Shown: positions 55,313 to 63,412 of the stretch, piece after piece
How the letters are laid out: the number at the start of each line of letters is the position of its first letter
How positions within the stretch are numbered: the first letter of the stretch is position 1
Assembly: GCF_900044055.2 (NCBI RefSeq)
Contig: NZ_FCOX02000015.1
Coordinates: forward strand, 62,001 to 126,000
Source: Caballeronia calidae
Lineage (GTDB): Bacteria; Pseudomonadota; Gammaproteobacteria; Burkholderiales; Burkholderiaceae
DNA: 64,000 nucleotides
Direction of reading: 5' to 3'
The notes under the pieces: model-generated
Told to the model about the DNA's origin: nothing
Databases searched by the model: none
Seen by the model: the letters and a program-made list of their open reading frames with translations, nothing else
Translations under genes and position numbers: made by a program

Positions 55313-56494
55313 ATGGATTACGCAGAAATCTACAGCGATAGGTGTTTCCCATTCTCAGAGGCAAATATGAGGCTGGCTGACTTCATCCTGCGTGACATGG
55401 AACGGATTCTGGTGCAATGGGAGGCGTTTGCTGCCACGTTGTTGCCTGCCGCCGCAAACATGCGATCACTGGGCTTGCGCGACCATGCGCAGCAGATTCT
55501 GGAGGCGGTAGCACAAGACCTGTCTACAATCCAGACCAGGGAAGCCCAGTTCGAGAAATCAGTCGGTCGGGCGCCCAAACTGGCCGGAGCCCCGCAGACC
55601 GCGGCACAAACCCACGCGCTTCTGCGCGCGCGGGGCGGGTTTGACATCATCCAACTGGTTGCCGAGTACCGCGCCTTACGCGCCAGCGTACTTCGCTTAT
55701 GGATGGATGAATGCGAGCCCGACGCCCCCCGTCCGGACGACATCACCCGCTTCAACGAAGCCATCGACCAGGCGATCGCCGAATCAGTTGGCTTTTTCAG
55801 TGCCCACGTCGAGCAGGCTCGTAACCTTTTGCTAGGCATGCTGGGGCACGACATGCGCAGTCCGCTCCAGACTATCGTGATGACAGCTTCGTACCTCGCG
55901 GCGCTGAACGCCGGCGAGAGAGTATCGGAAGCCGCGTCCCGTTTGATCAAAAGCGGCACCCAAATGCAGGCGCTCCTGGACGATCTCGTTGATTTCAATC
56001 GGACCCGGCTAGGCTTGGGTATCAATATCGCGCGGACCGAGGGAGACCTTGCAAAATGGCTTGCCGATGAACTGGACCTCGTGCGCGCAGCGCACCCGGA
56101 CCACAGAGTCGATCTCAACGTAGCAGGTGACTGCCAAGGCGTCTGGGATGGCCGGCGTATGCAGCAGTTACTCGGTAACCTCGTTCTGAACGCGATCAAA
56201 TACGGAGCGCCAGACATGCCGGTGCGCGTGACGGTGACCGGCGAGGAAAGCGAAGTCCGTCTGGAGGTGAAAAACAGCGGGCCGGCCATCGAATGCTCAA
56301 CTCTCGACCGTATCTTTGATCCGCTCCAGCGGGGCTCTGACGATCTGGACAGACACGCCGATAGCAGCCTGGGGCTCGGACTGTATATCGCGAGCGAGAT
56401 TGCCAGGGCCCACGGGGGCGGCATCGAAGCGCGCTCTGACGAGACAGAGACGGTGTTCGTCGTGCATCTGCCCCGTCATCAGCAATGTTCATGA
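55313..56494 (+). CDS. Sensor histidine kinase without membrane segments
   Basis: A 393-residue cytosolic kinase. The N-terminal 160 residues are helical and resemble the RsbRD_N-like sensor region (ARGGFDIIQLVAEYRALRASV). Then a HisKA domain with the phospho-His in LGHDMRSPLQT (about 179) and an HATPase with QLLGNLVLNAIKYG and SSLGLGLYIASEI. ATG at 55313 (MDYAEIYSDR) follows an in-frame TTG. Paired with the divergent receiver protein. Confidence 0.92.
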   Translation: MDYAEIYSDRCFPFSEANMRLADFILRDMERILVQWEAFAATLLPAAANMRSLGLRDHAQQILEAVAQDLSTIQTREAQFEKSVGRAPKLAGAPQTAAQTHALLRARGGFDIIQLVAEYRALRASVLRLWMDECEPDAPRPDDITRFNEAIDQAIAESVGFFSAHVEQARNLLLGMLGHDMRSPLQTIVMTASYLAALNAGERVSEAASRLIKSGTQMQALLDDLVDFNRTRLGLGINIARTEGDLAKWLADELDLVRAAHPDHRVDLNVAGDCQGVWDGRRMQQLLGNLVLNAIKYGAPDMPVRVTVTGEESEVRLEVKNSGPAIECSTLDRIFDPLQRGSDDLDRHADSSLGLGLYIASEIARAHGGGIEARSDETETVFVVHLPRHQQCS

Positions 56495-57261
56495 AACAGA
56501 CCCACAGATCGGCCGTCCGCTGGCCTTGTAGGCGTCGTTCGCCAGCATGGGGAAATCGCCGTTGATACTACGCGGCAAAGGTTTGAGAGGTCATCCTTTT
56601 CGCTTGCCTTTCGGACAAGGAATCGCTCGTCTGGCGAGGTTCACGGAGGTCCGCTCTTAACCCGGGCCTATGACTGCTTGGGGTCGTTTTCACCAACCGT
56701 TCAACGTAGGTGGCGCCTGTTCGATGAACACGCGGGATGACGGCGTGGCCCGGGCTCCGCTTGGGTTGTCGCGGCAGCGAATTGCTTTTTCACGCTGTGC
56801 GCCGAATCATGAGACGTCGGCGCGATCAGCCACGCGAGGTGGACGTTTATCTGCCGATGTGGGCAACTAATCGTCAGCGCCGCACACCTCATGAGCAAAC
56901 TTCGCCATCGATGAGCCGCAGGCGCAGAACGAAGAGACTGGCCAACGACGAGTCGGTCGTATATCGGCCGCGGACAGTTTCCGATCCACGAGCGCCACAT
57001 GTCCCCCGACATTGGCGAACGCGCGGGCGATGCCGGCACCAATGCCACTTCCTGCACCCGTGACCACGCAGACCTTTCCGGCCAGATTCAGCGAGTAGGG
57101 GCTAGACGCCGCAGCGCGATTTCAAGTTCCTGTCTCAAGTCGTTGTACTTCCTTAAGTTTTCCTGTGAATTTGCTTCCTGAAATCCGTACCGTCATTGAA
57201 CGCCCCAAGCGCCTGTGGAACAATGCACAGAGATCACATAGAGCAGGACATAACGTGCATC
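56495..57261. other. Gap with gene debris, left of the AraC gene
   Basis: No intact gene. It includes the fragment of an SDR dehydrogenase listed separately; the remaining parts have poor codon quality and short conflicting frames. Confidence 0.45.
56958..57091 (-). pseudogene. Fragment of an SDR-family dehydrogenase
   Basis: On the minus strand LNLAGKVCVVTGAGSGIG... continuing ARAFANVGGHVALVDRKLS is the classical N-terminus of a short-chain dehydrogenase with the TGxxxGIG motif. Before it the sequence does not look like the start of an SDR, and after the VDRK strand the frame becomes unrelated. A 45-residue remnant left by a deletion. Confidence 0.8.
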
Positions 57262-58230
57262 ATGGCCAATGACCTGCAGCGCCGCCGGACCGTTCTGCAT
57301 TTCGCGCTATATGGCGCGGAAGCTGACCAATCCTGGCTCGACATGGTCCATTACGAACGCATTCCCCTGCGTGCCGGCCGTTTCGACTTCGACATCAAGC
57401 CGCACGTCCATGACGCGCTGATCCAGGTGCTCTACGTCACGGCGGGAGGTGGCGAGACTTTCATCGACGGCAAGACCTGGAAAGTCGAAGCGCCATGCCT
57501 GATCGTCGTGCCGGCGCGCTCGGTTCACGGCTTTCACTTCCGCAGCGACATCGACGGTCACGTCATCACCGCCGCGCAGTCCGCGTTGGAATCGCTGGCA
57601 ATGGCGGCCGCGCCCGAGCTGCTGGAATTCATCCGCACGCCGACGGTGCTGTCGATCGATCCCGACGTTGAGCGCGGCACCCCCCTTGACACCCTTTTTG
57701 AGTCGATCGGGCGCGAGGCGGAGAGCCACGAGCGCTGGCAATTCACCGCGGGGGCCGCACTGACGATTGCCCTGTTCGTCAAGATCGGGCGCCTCAGCGA
57801 GAGTACCCGGCTTTCAGCCAGTTCCGAGCAGCGGACCATGGCCGTGCGGATCGAGCGGTTCCGCGCCTTGCTCGACCGCCATTGCCGCGAGCGGCGGCCG
57901 GTCGCCAGCTATGCCGACGAAATGGGCGTGAGCACCGGCCAGCTCTCGCGTATCTGCCGCGCCGCCTTCGGGGTCTCGGCAATCGAGGCAATCGATGCAC
58001 GCTCGATCCATGAGGCCAAGCGGCTGCTCGGCTATTCGACGCTCAGCGTCAAACAGATCGCCAGTGAACTGGGCTTTCAGGACGAGGCCTATTTCGGTCG
58101 CTTCTTCCGCAAGCAGACGGGGCTTCCGCCAACCGAATACCGCGCTGCGGCCCACGATCGCTCCTTGCCGTCTGAAAAGGGAGAGCGGGCCGACCCCGCT
58201 TCACCCCCGTCGTCCGGGTCAGGCCGATAA
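57262..58230 (+). CDS. AraC-family regulator with cupin-like sensor (PobR/HpaA type)
   Basis: A 322-residue regulator. N-terminal cupin-type domain (FDIKPHVHDALIQVLYV...IVVPARSVHGFHF) and C-terminal AraC HTH (SYADEMGVSTGQLSRICR; VKQIASELGFQDEAYFGRFF). PobR/HpaA-type members respond to hydroxy-aromatic acids. ATG at 57262 is chosen; ATG at 57223 or TTG at 57196 are also open. Convergent with, and overlapping by 12 bases, the reductase-P450 fusion gene, so its control of that gene would have to act from a distance. A link to an aromatic substrate is inferred. Confidence 0.87.
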   Translation: MANDLQRRRTVLHFALYGAEADQSWLDMVHYERIPLRAGRFDFDIKPHVHDALIQVLYVTAGGGETFIDGKTWKVEAPCLIVVPARSVHGFHFRSDIDGHVITAAQSALESLAMAAAPELLEFIRTPTVLSIDPDVERGTPLDTLFESIGREAESHERWQFTAGAALTIALFVKIGRLSESTRLSASSEQRTMAVRIERFRALLDRHCRERRPVASYADEMGVSTGQLSRICRAAFGVSAIEAIDARSIHEAKRLLGYSTLSVKQIASELGFQDEAYFGRFFRKQTGLPPTEYRAAAHDRSLPSEKGERADPASPPSSGSGR

Positions 58231-61008
58231 CCCACGGAACTTCACGAACAGGTGTTCCGGGCCGGAGTTGGTCAGGTTGTTGCCCCGGACATACTGGATC
58301 GGCCTTGCCTGATCGAGTGCGATATCGCCAATCTTGCGGGCCAGAGCCTTCGTGGCGATGAGCGTCTCCAGCTTGGCGAGCGGCGCGCCGAGGCATTTGT
58401 GCATGCCGTTGCCGAAACCCAGATGGCCGCTGGAATCGCGGTCGATGTCGAAGGTCTCGCCCGCGGCAAACTTGCGGCTGTCGCGGTTCGCAGCCGACAG
58501 CAGCAATCGCACCACCGCGCCCTTGGGCAGATCGATGCCCGCGACCGTGGTCGCCTCGGTGGTGATGCGGCTCACGCGCTGGACGGTCCCGCGGTAGCGC
58601 GCCACTTCCTCGACGAAACGGTCGGCGTCGGCGGGGTTTTCGCGGATCCGTCCAAGCAGATCCGGCTGTTCGGCAAACATGCGAAAAGCGTTGGCGACAA
58701 GGATCGTCGTCGTATCGTGCCCGGCGATGAAGACGAAGGCGCACAACTCCTTCGCCTCCTTTTCCGAAAGCAACCCGTCCTTCCACATGCGCGCGATATG
58801 CCCGCCGATCGACTGGCTGTCGGTGCGAGCGAGCCGCTCCATCGCGTCCTTCAGGTATGCGAAGAAAGCCTGCGCGCTTTGTTCGTCGGTGCCGGTCCCC
58901 GGCGCGTTGCGGGCGAGGCGGCCGAAGTAGCTGAAGGTCTCGTCCGACCAGAACTTCATCTTCTCCTCATCCTCGTTCGGCACGTCGATCATCGTGGAGA
59001 TGGTCGAGATGCTGAGCGGGATGGCGAAATCATTGACGACATCACCGCCGCCATTGGCGATCATCGCGTCGAGCAGGTCCTCCGCCCTCTGCCCGATCTG
59101 CTCGATGAAGGGATCGAGCGCCAGCGGCAGGAAGGACGGCTGGACGACCTTGCGCAACCGCGAATGATCGGGCGCATCGAACAGCGTCAGGAAGGTCAGC
59201 GGCGGCGGGCTGACGACCTCGGAGGAAAACAGCTTCGGGTTGCGGATCGCCTGGTAGACGTCGTCATAGCGCGAGAGGAACCACACGTCCGAAGTCGCCG
59301 ACTGGCAACGCAGCACCGGCGCGTGCTCCCGCATCCAGCGGTAGTGCTCGTAAGGGTCGCCTTGCGAGCCGTCATCGACCACCTTGAACGGCTCCAGCCC
59401 CTCGGGCCAGTCCAGTTCGTGCGAATAGGGCGGAAGGGTTTTCGCCGTGAACGGGCAGATCTGCGGCGCGCTTTGCGGAACAGCCGCCGGGGGAGCAGGG
59501 GGCGCTGCGAGCATGGGCGCCGTTTTGCCCGGCGTCATACGTTCCAGAGCCCGGCTCATCGTGGCCTTGGAATGGAGCGCATGCAGCGCGATCACGTCTC
59601 GCGCCGCGTTCAGGTCGCCCAGTTCGAAGGCGGCGACAATGTCCCGGTGTTGCTGGACGATATCGCCGACGATCTCGATCTGGTCGGTCAGCGCGCGAAC
59701 GATGTAGTCCTGCACGGCCAGTTGCCGGTAGAGCGCGATCAGTTGCGCGTTCCCGGAAGCTTCGATCGTGAACAGGTGAAAGGCATGGTTTGCCTCGATG
59801 TAGCGCGCAACGTCGGTAAAGCGCTGTCCGGACACGAACGGCGCCGTCGCCTCGGCGAGCTGGCGGAAGGTCATCAGTTGCTCGCTCGACAGCCGGCCCA
59901 TGGTCAGCTGAGCCGCTCCCAGTTCGAGCGCCATGCGCAGGTCGAAGGCTTGATCGACATCAACGGGAGCGATGCGCTCCTCGCCGGTCTGAACCACCAG
60001 ACCGGTGCCGGCGAACTTCTCGTAATAGAAGTTGCGCGGCGTCAGCCCTTCGGACGAAAGAAAATTGCGGACCGCATCCACCATCGGCGGCGGGCCGCAG
60101 AGGTAGACATCAGCATCCCCATCGTTGAGCTGCGACGCGCTGATGTGATGGGTGACATAACCCTTGTTGGGATGGGAACTGTCGGGGCTTGCGACGGTGC
60201 AGGCATAGGTGAAGTTGGGCAGACGCCGTGCATAAGATTCGAGGCGGTCGATGCCAACCAGATCCTCGTCGGTGTTGACACCCAGAATCATGTGGATCGG
60301 GTACGGACTTCCGCCGTCTGCGACGATCTTGTCGAGCATCGAGAGAAATGGCGCGAGGCCCGTGCCACCCGCCAGAAACAGCACTGGCCGCTCGATCGCG
60401 CGCAGGTAGAAGCCTCCCAGCGGGCCGCGAAACTCGATTGGGTCTCCCACTTTGGCGGTGTCGCAGAGCCATCTCGACATCACCCCTTGGGGTACGTTGC
60501 GCACGAGGAAGGACAGGCGCGGCTCGGACGGCCCCGAGCTGAACGAGTAGGAGCGTGTCTGATCGGTGCCCGGGACCCGGATGTTGACATACTGCCCAGG
60601 AAGGAAGCTGAGATCTGCGCGGTTCTCGAGCTCGACAGAGAAAGCGATCGTGGTATCTGACGCTCGTTGGCAGGCGACGATTCGTCCGCTGTGGGAGGAA
60701 GGTCCGGTACCCGAGACATCGGAGTTCGTGGCGATCTGAATCACACAGTCGGAACGTGGGCTCATCTGGCAGGTAAGAACCTTGCGGGCGCTCGCTTCCT
60801 CGGGGCTAAGCGCATCTTCTACGCAGTCGCCCAGAACATACTCGCCGGACTCGCAGACCGCCTTGCAGGTGCCACACACACCATCACGGCAATCGAGTGG
60901 AATATTGAGCTTGGCGCGAATGGCGGCATCGGTGATTCGCTCGCTCTCCTTGCACTCGATGAAGCGGGTCACTCCGTCCTCAAAACGAAGGGTTATCTGA
61001 TGGGCCAT
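58219..61008 (-). CDS. Self-sufficient cytochrome P450 fusion: [2Fe-2S]/FAD/NAD reductase - FCD domain - P450
   Basis: A 929-residue single frame with three parts. (1) 1-335: BenC/GcoB-type reductase, with plant-type [2Fe-2S] Cys40, 45, 48, 80, FAD motif RSYSFSS (152-158), NAD-binding GGTGLAP (214-220) and CGPPPM (304-309). (2) about 350-490: an FCD helical domain of GntR-type regulators, with N407-x3-H411, H454 and H476 in the metal-ligand spacing, but no DNA-binding domain. (3) Pro/Ala-rich linker 495-515, then P450 from 535: I-helix AGHDTT (762-767), EVAR (801-804), heme loop FGNGMHKCLG with Cys872. All cofactor residues are intact. ATG 61008 has GGAG nine bases upstream. Substrate unknown; an aromatic acid or ether is plausible. 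Confidence 0.92.
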   Translation of the reverse strand: MAHQITLRFEDGVTRFIECKESERITDAAIRAKLNIPLDCRDGVCGTCKAVCESGEYVLGDCVEDALSPEEASARKVLTCQMSPRSDCVIQIATNSDVSGTGPSSHSGRIVACQRASDTTIAFSVELENRADLSFLPGQYVNIRVPGTDQTRSYSFSSGPSEPRLSFLVRNVPQGVMSRWLCDTAKVGDPIEFRGPLGGFYLRAIERPVLFLAGGTGLAPFLSMLDKIVADGGSPYPIHMILGVNTDEDLVGIDRLESYARRLPNFTYACTVASPDSSHPNKGYVTHHISASQLNDGDADVYLCGPPPMVDAVRNFLSSEGLTPRNFYYEKFAGTGLVVQTGEERIAPVDVDQAFDLRMALELGAAQLTMGRLSSEQLMTFRQLAEATAPFVSGQRFTDVARYIEANHAFHLFTIEASGNAQLIALYRQLAVQDYIVRALTDQIEIVGDIVQQHRDIVAAFELGDLNAARDVIALHALHSKATMSRALERMTPGKTAPMLAAPPAPPAAVPQSAPQICPFTAKTLPPYSHELDWPEGLEPFKVVDDGSQGDPYEHYRWMREHAPVLRCQSATSDVWFLSRYDDVYQAIRNPKLFSSEVVSPPPLTFLTLFDAPDHSRLRKVVQPSFLPLALDPFIEQIGQRAEDLLDAMIANGGGDVVNDFAIPLSISTISTMIDVPNEDEEKMKFWSDETFSYFGRLARNAPGTGTDEQSAQAFFAYLKDAMERLARTDSQSIGGHIARMWKDGLLSEKEAKELCAFVFIAGHDTTTILVANAFRMFAEQPDLLGRIRENPADADRFVEEVARYRGTVQRVSRITTEATTVAGIDLPKGAVVRLLLSAANRDSRKFAAGETFDIDRDSSGHLGFGNGMHKCLGAPLAKLETLIATKALARKIGDIALDQARPIQYVRGNNLTNSGPEHLFVKFRGLSA

Positions 61009-61289
61009 GACGGTGTCTCCTCTAGAGGCGCCCGAACAACCGCTCGGATGGCGGTATCGTCGGTCGGGTTGGCGCGCGAGGTAACCTTGTTTCTCGCAAG
61101 CGCCCGGCGGGTTCAGTGACGCCAATTTAGAGCCTCAGCCGCATTCCTCTCAATGGACAGAGACGTCGTTAGACCGGACAAAACGTGCACCGACGTCTCG
61201 TTGAGACTTCATGTACCAAGTTTGGGATTTCGCAATGTTCAATCTCAGCGTCGACAGCAAGCTTGCAAGCTTCGCGCTGGTACCCCGAC
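61009..61289. promoter_or_regulatory. Upstream region of the P450 fusion with paired GACGTC sites
   Basis: GAGACGTCG (61160-61168) and CGACGTCTC (61191-61199) form a perfect 9-base inverted repeat with a 22-base spacer; each arm holds the palindrome GACGTC, 30 bases apart centre to centre. This may be an operator for the P450 fusion or the permease. Confidence 0.45.
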
Positions 61290-62167
61290 GTGGGAGAGTG
61301 GATCCGAATCAATCCATCAGCAACTTGTGGTCGCACGGCGGCTTCCTGCCGAACGGCATCTCGGGGCTGGGCATGTCTTTCGCGTTCATCATGTTCGCGT
61401 TCGGTGGCGTGGAGATGCTGGGTTTCGCCGCAGCGGAAACCGACGAGCCGCGCAGGGTGATTCCGAAAGCGATCAATCAGCTGGTGTATCGCGTGCTGGT
61501 CTTCTATATCGGCTCGATGGTGGTCCTGCTGTCGCTCACGCCCTGGAACGCGCTCGTCGCACAACTCAAGGCCGGCGGCGGTGCCTACAGCAGCAGCCCG
61601 TTCGTGCGGGTCTTCTCGGGAATCGGAGCGCACTTCGCCGCGCACATCCTGAACTTCGTGATTCTGACGGCCACGCTGTCCGTCTATAACAGCATGGTCT
61701 ACAGCAGCAGCCGCCTGCTGTATGGCATGGCCCTCGAAGGCAACGCGCCGAAGTCCCTCATGCAGGTCAACAGGCGCGGTGTGCCGGTGCGCGCCATCGT
61801 CTATCCCGGCATTGTGACTGTGTTCTGCATCGTGCTGAACTACGTGGCGCCTGCAGGCGTGATCGAATTGCTGATGTCCCTGATCGTCGCGGCGCTCGTC
61901 ATCACCTGGGTCGTCGTCATCGTGGCACACATGGGCTTTCGCATGAGCAGCAAGGAGAAGGGCATCGCCGCGCGGTTTCCCGCCCCCCTCGCGCCGTTCA
62001 CGAACTACCTGTGTCTGCTGGCGATGGCCGTGGTTGTGGTCGTCATGCTGCTGACGCCGGCCATTCGCGTGTCTGCCATCGCGATCCCGATCTGGATGGC
62101 CATCGTCTACGTGTCGTATCGCATCGTTGCGCCGAAGACGCTTCAAGTGCCTGTCGACGCGTCCTGA
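61290..62167 (+). pseudogene. Aromatic/neutral amino-acid permease without its N-terminal third
   Basis: From about 61300 the frame (NQSISNLWSHGGFLPNG, then FGGVEMLGFAAAETDEPRRVIPKAIN) is an APC-family permease of the AroP/PheP/GabP type, but the first 150-170 residues with the first four or five helices and the substrate-site glycine motif are absent. The frame before 61290 (starting MYQVWDF at 61211) is unrelated. It leads directly into the HPPD-fumarylacetoacetase chimera, so it was probably the uptake gene of a tyrosine pathway. Confidence 0.82.
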
Positions 62168-62191
62168 ATTCAATCTCTAGAGGAAATCACC

Positions 62192-62713
62192 GTGACTGCG
62201 CTTTTCGATAATCCAATGGGCCTGATGGGCTTCGAGTTCGTCGAATTCGCCTCGCCCATTTCGAACGTGCTCGAGCCGATGATGGAGAAACTCGGCTTCA
62301 CGCTCGTCGCCAAACATCGCTCGAAGGACGTGGTGCTGTATCGTCAGGGCGACATCAATTTCATCGTCAATCGTGAACCGAACAGCCCGGCGGCGTATTT
62401 CGCCGCCGAGCATGGCCCGTCGGCGTGCGGTCTGGCATTTCGTGTGAAGGACGGTTGTAATCTCAATCCTGGCGATTTGCTGGGCACGGGAACGCTTTCG
62501 GGACCGAAGCCGGAGCAAGCGGCATCATTGATGGAGCTGACATCGAACGGCAAACAGCCCATCACGCTTTCCAACGGCGAAGAGCGCGGCTTTTTAAATG
62601 ACGGCGACAGCATTATCCTGCGAGGATATTGCCAGCGCGCGGGACAACGCCGCGTTGGATTCGGGGAGTGCCGGGGCACGGTCCTGCCAGCTCGCGGCTC
62701 TCGCGCGGCCTGA
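62192..62713 (+). pseudogene. Chimera of 4-hydroxyphenylpyruvate dioxygenase N-terminus and fumarylacetoacetase C-terminus
   Basis: The first 88 residues ([19 protein letters not shown] to GLAFRVKD) are the N-terminus of 4-hydroxyphenylpyruvate dioxygenase. From about 62456 on the sequence becomes the C-terminus of fumarylacetoacetase ([42 protein letters not shown]). A deletion joined the first and last enzymes of tyrosine/homogentisate degradation in frame. Neither active site is complete: the iron ligands of HPPD are in the missing C-terminal half, and most of the FAH catalytic core is missing. Confidence 0.88.
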
Positions 62714-62749
62714 TGCCGACGCCACAGTGATGAAATGGAAGGAGGCTCG

Positions 62750-63412
62750 ATGGGCAAGACCTGTAATGTGAGCGATGCCGTAGCCTCCATTCCGGAGGGG
62801 GCGACGCTGATGATTGGCGGCTTCATGGGCGTCGGTACGCCACGACGCCTGATCGACGAACTGGTACGGCAGGAACGCCGCGGGTTGACCGTCATCGCCA
62901 ATGACACGGCACGACCGGGCATCGGTATTGGCCGGCTGATTTCGGCGCGACTCGTGAAGCGTCTCATCACCAGTCATATCGGCACCAACCCCGAGACGCA
63001 GCAACAGATGCTTGCACATGAGATCGATGTCGAGCTCGTTCCTCAGGGAACGCTCGCGGAAAGAATTCGCGCCGGCGGACACGGTCTTGGAGGGGTGCTG
63101 ACGCCCACCGGCGTGGGTACGGTCGTGCAGGACGGAAAGCAGACGCTCGAAATCGACGGGCGGCTATTCCTCGTGGAGCGGCCACTGCGAGCCGACTTCG
63201 CGCTCGTCAACGCATGGCGCGCCGATCACATCGGTAATCTGACTTACGCGATGACGGCCCGCAACTTCAATCCGCTCATGGCGATGGCCGCCGATGTCGT
63301 CATCGCCGAGTCGAAGGAGATCGTGCCGACGGGCGTCATCGCACCTGACGATGTGATGACGCCCGCCGTGATCGTGGATCGGCTGATTGGCAGGGAGAGA
63401 CTCAATGGATGA
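62750..63412 (+). CDS. 3-oxoacid CoA-transferase, subunit A
   Basis: A 220-residue alpha subunit of the family I CoA-transferases (ScoA/AtoD/PcaI type). Glycine-rich CoA site IGGFMGVGTPRRLIDEL, GGVLTPTGVGTVV, and the C-terminal strands ADVVIAESKEIVPTGVI. ATG at 62750 has GGAGG five bases upstream. With subunit B it transfers CoA from succinyl-CoA to acetoacetate (or another 3-oxoacid). Its place behind the tyrosine remnants fits acetoacetate as substrate. Confidence 0.93.
   Translation: MGKTCNVSDAVASIPEGATLMIGGFMGVGTPRRLIDELVRQERRGLTVIANDTARPGIGIGRLISARLVKRLITSHIGTNPETQQQMLAHEIDVELVPQGTLAERIRAGGHGLGGVLTPTGVGTVVQDGKQTLEIDGRLFLVERPLRADFALVNAWRADHIGNLTYAMTARNFNPLMAMAADVVIAESKEIVPTGVIAPDDVMTPAVIVDRLIGRERLNG

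Noticed and set aside
58252-60660. Open frame of 802 codons on the plus strand opposite the P450 fusion
   Set aside because: Antisense shadow of a gene with all catalytic motifs; no ribosome site and an unnatural His/Arg-rich composition.
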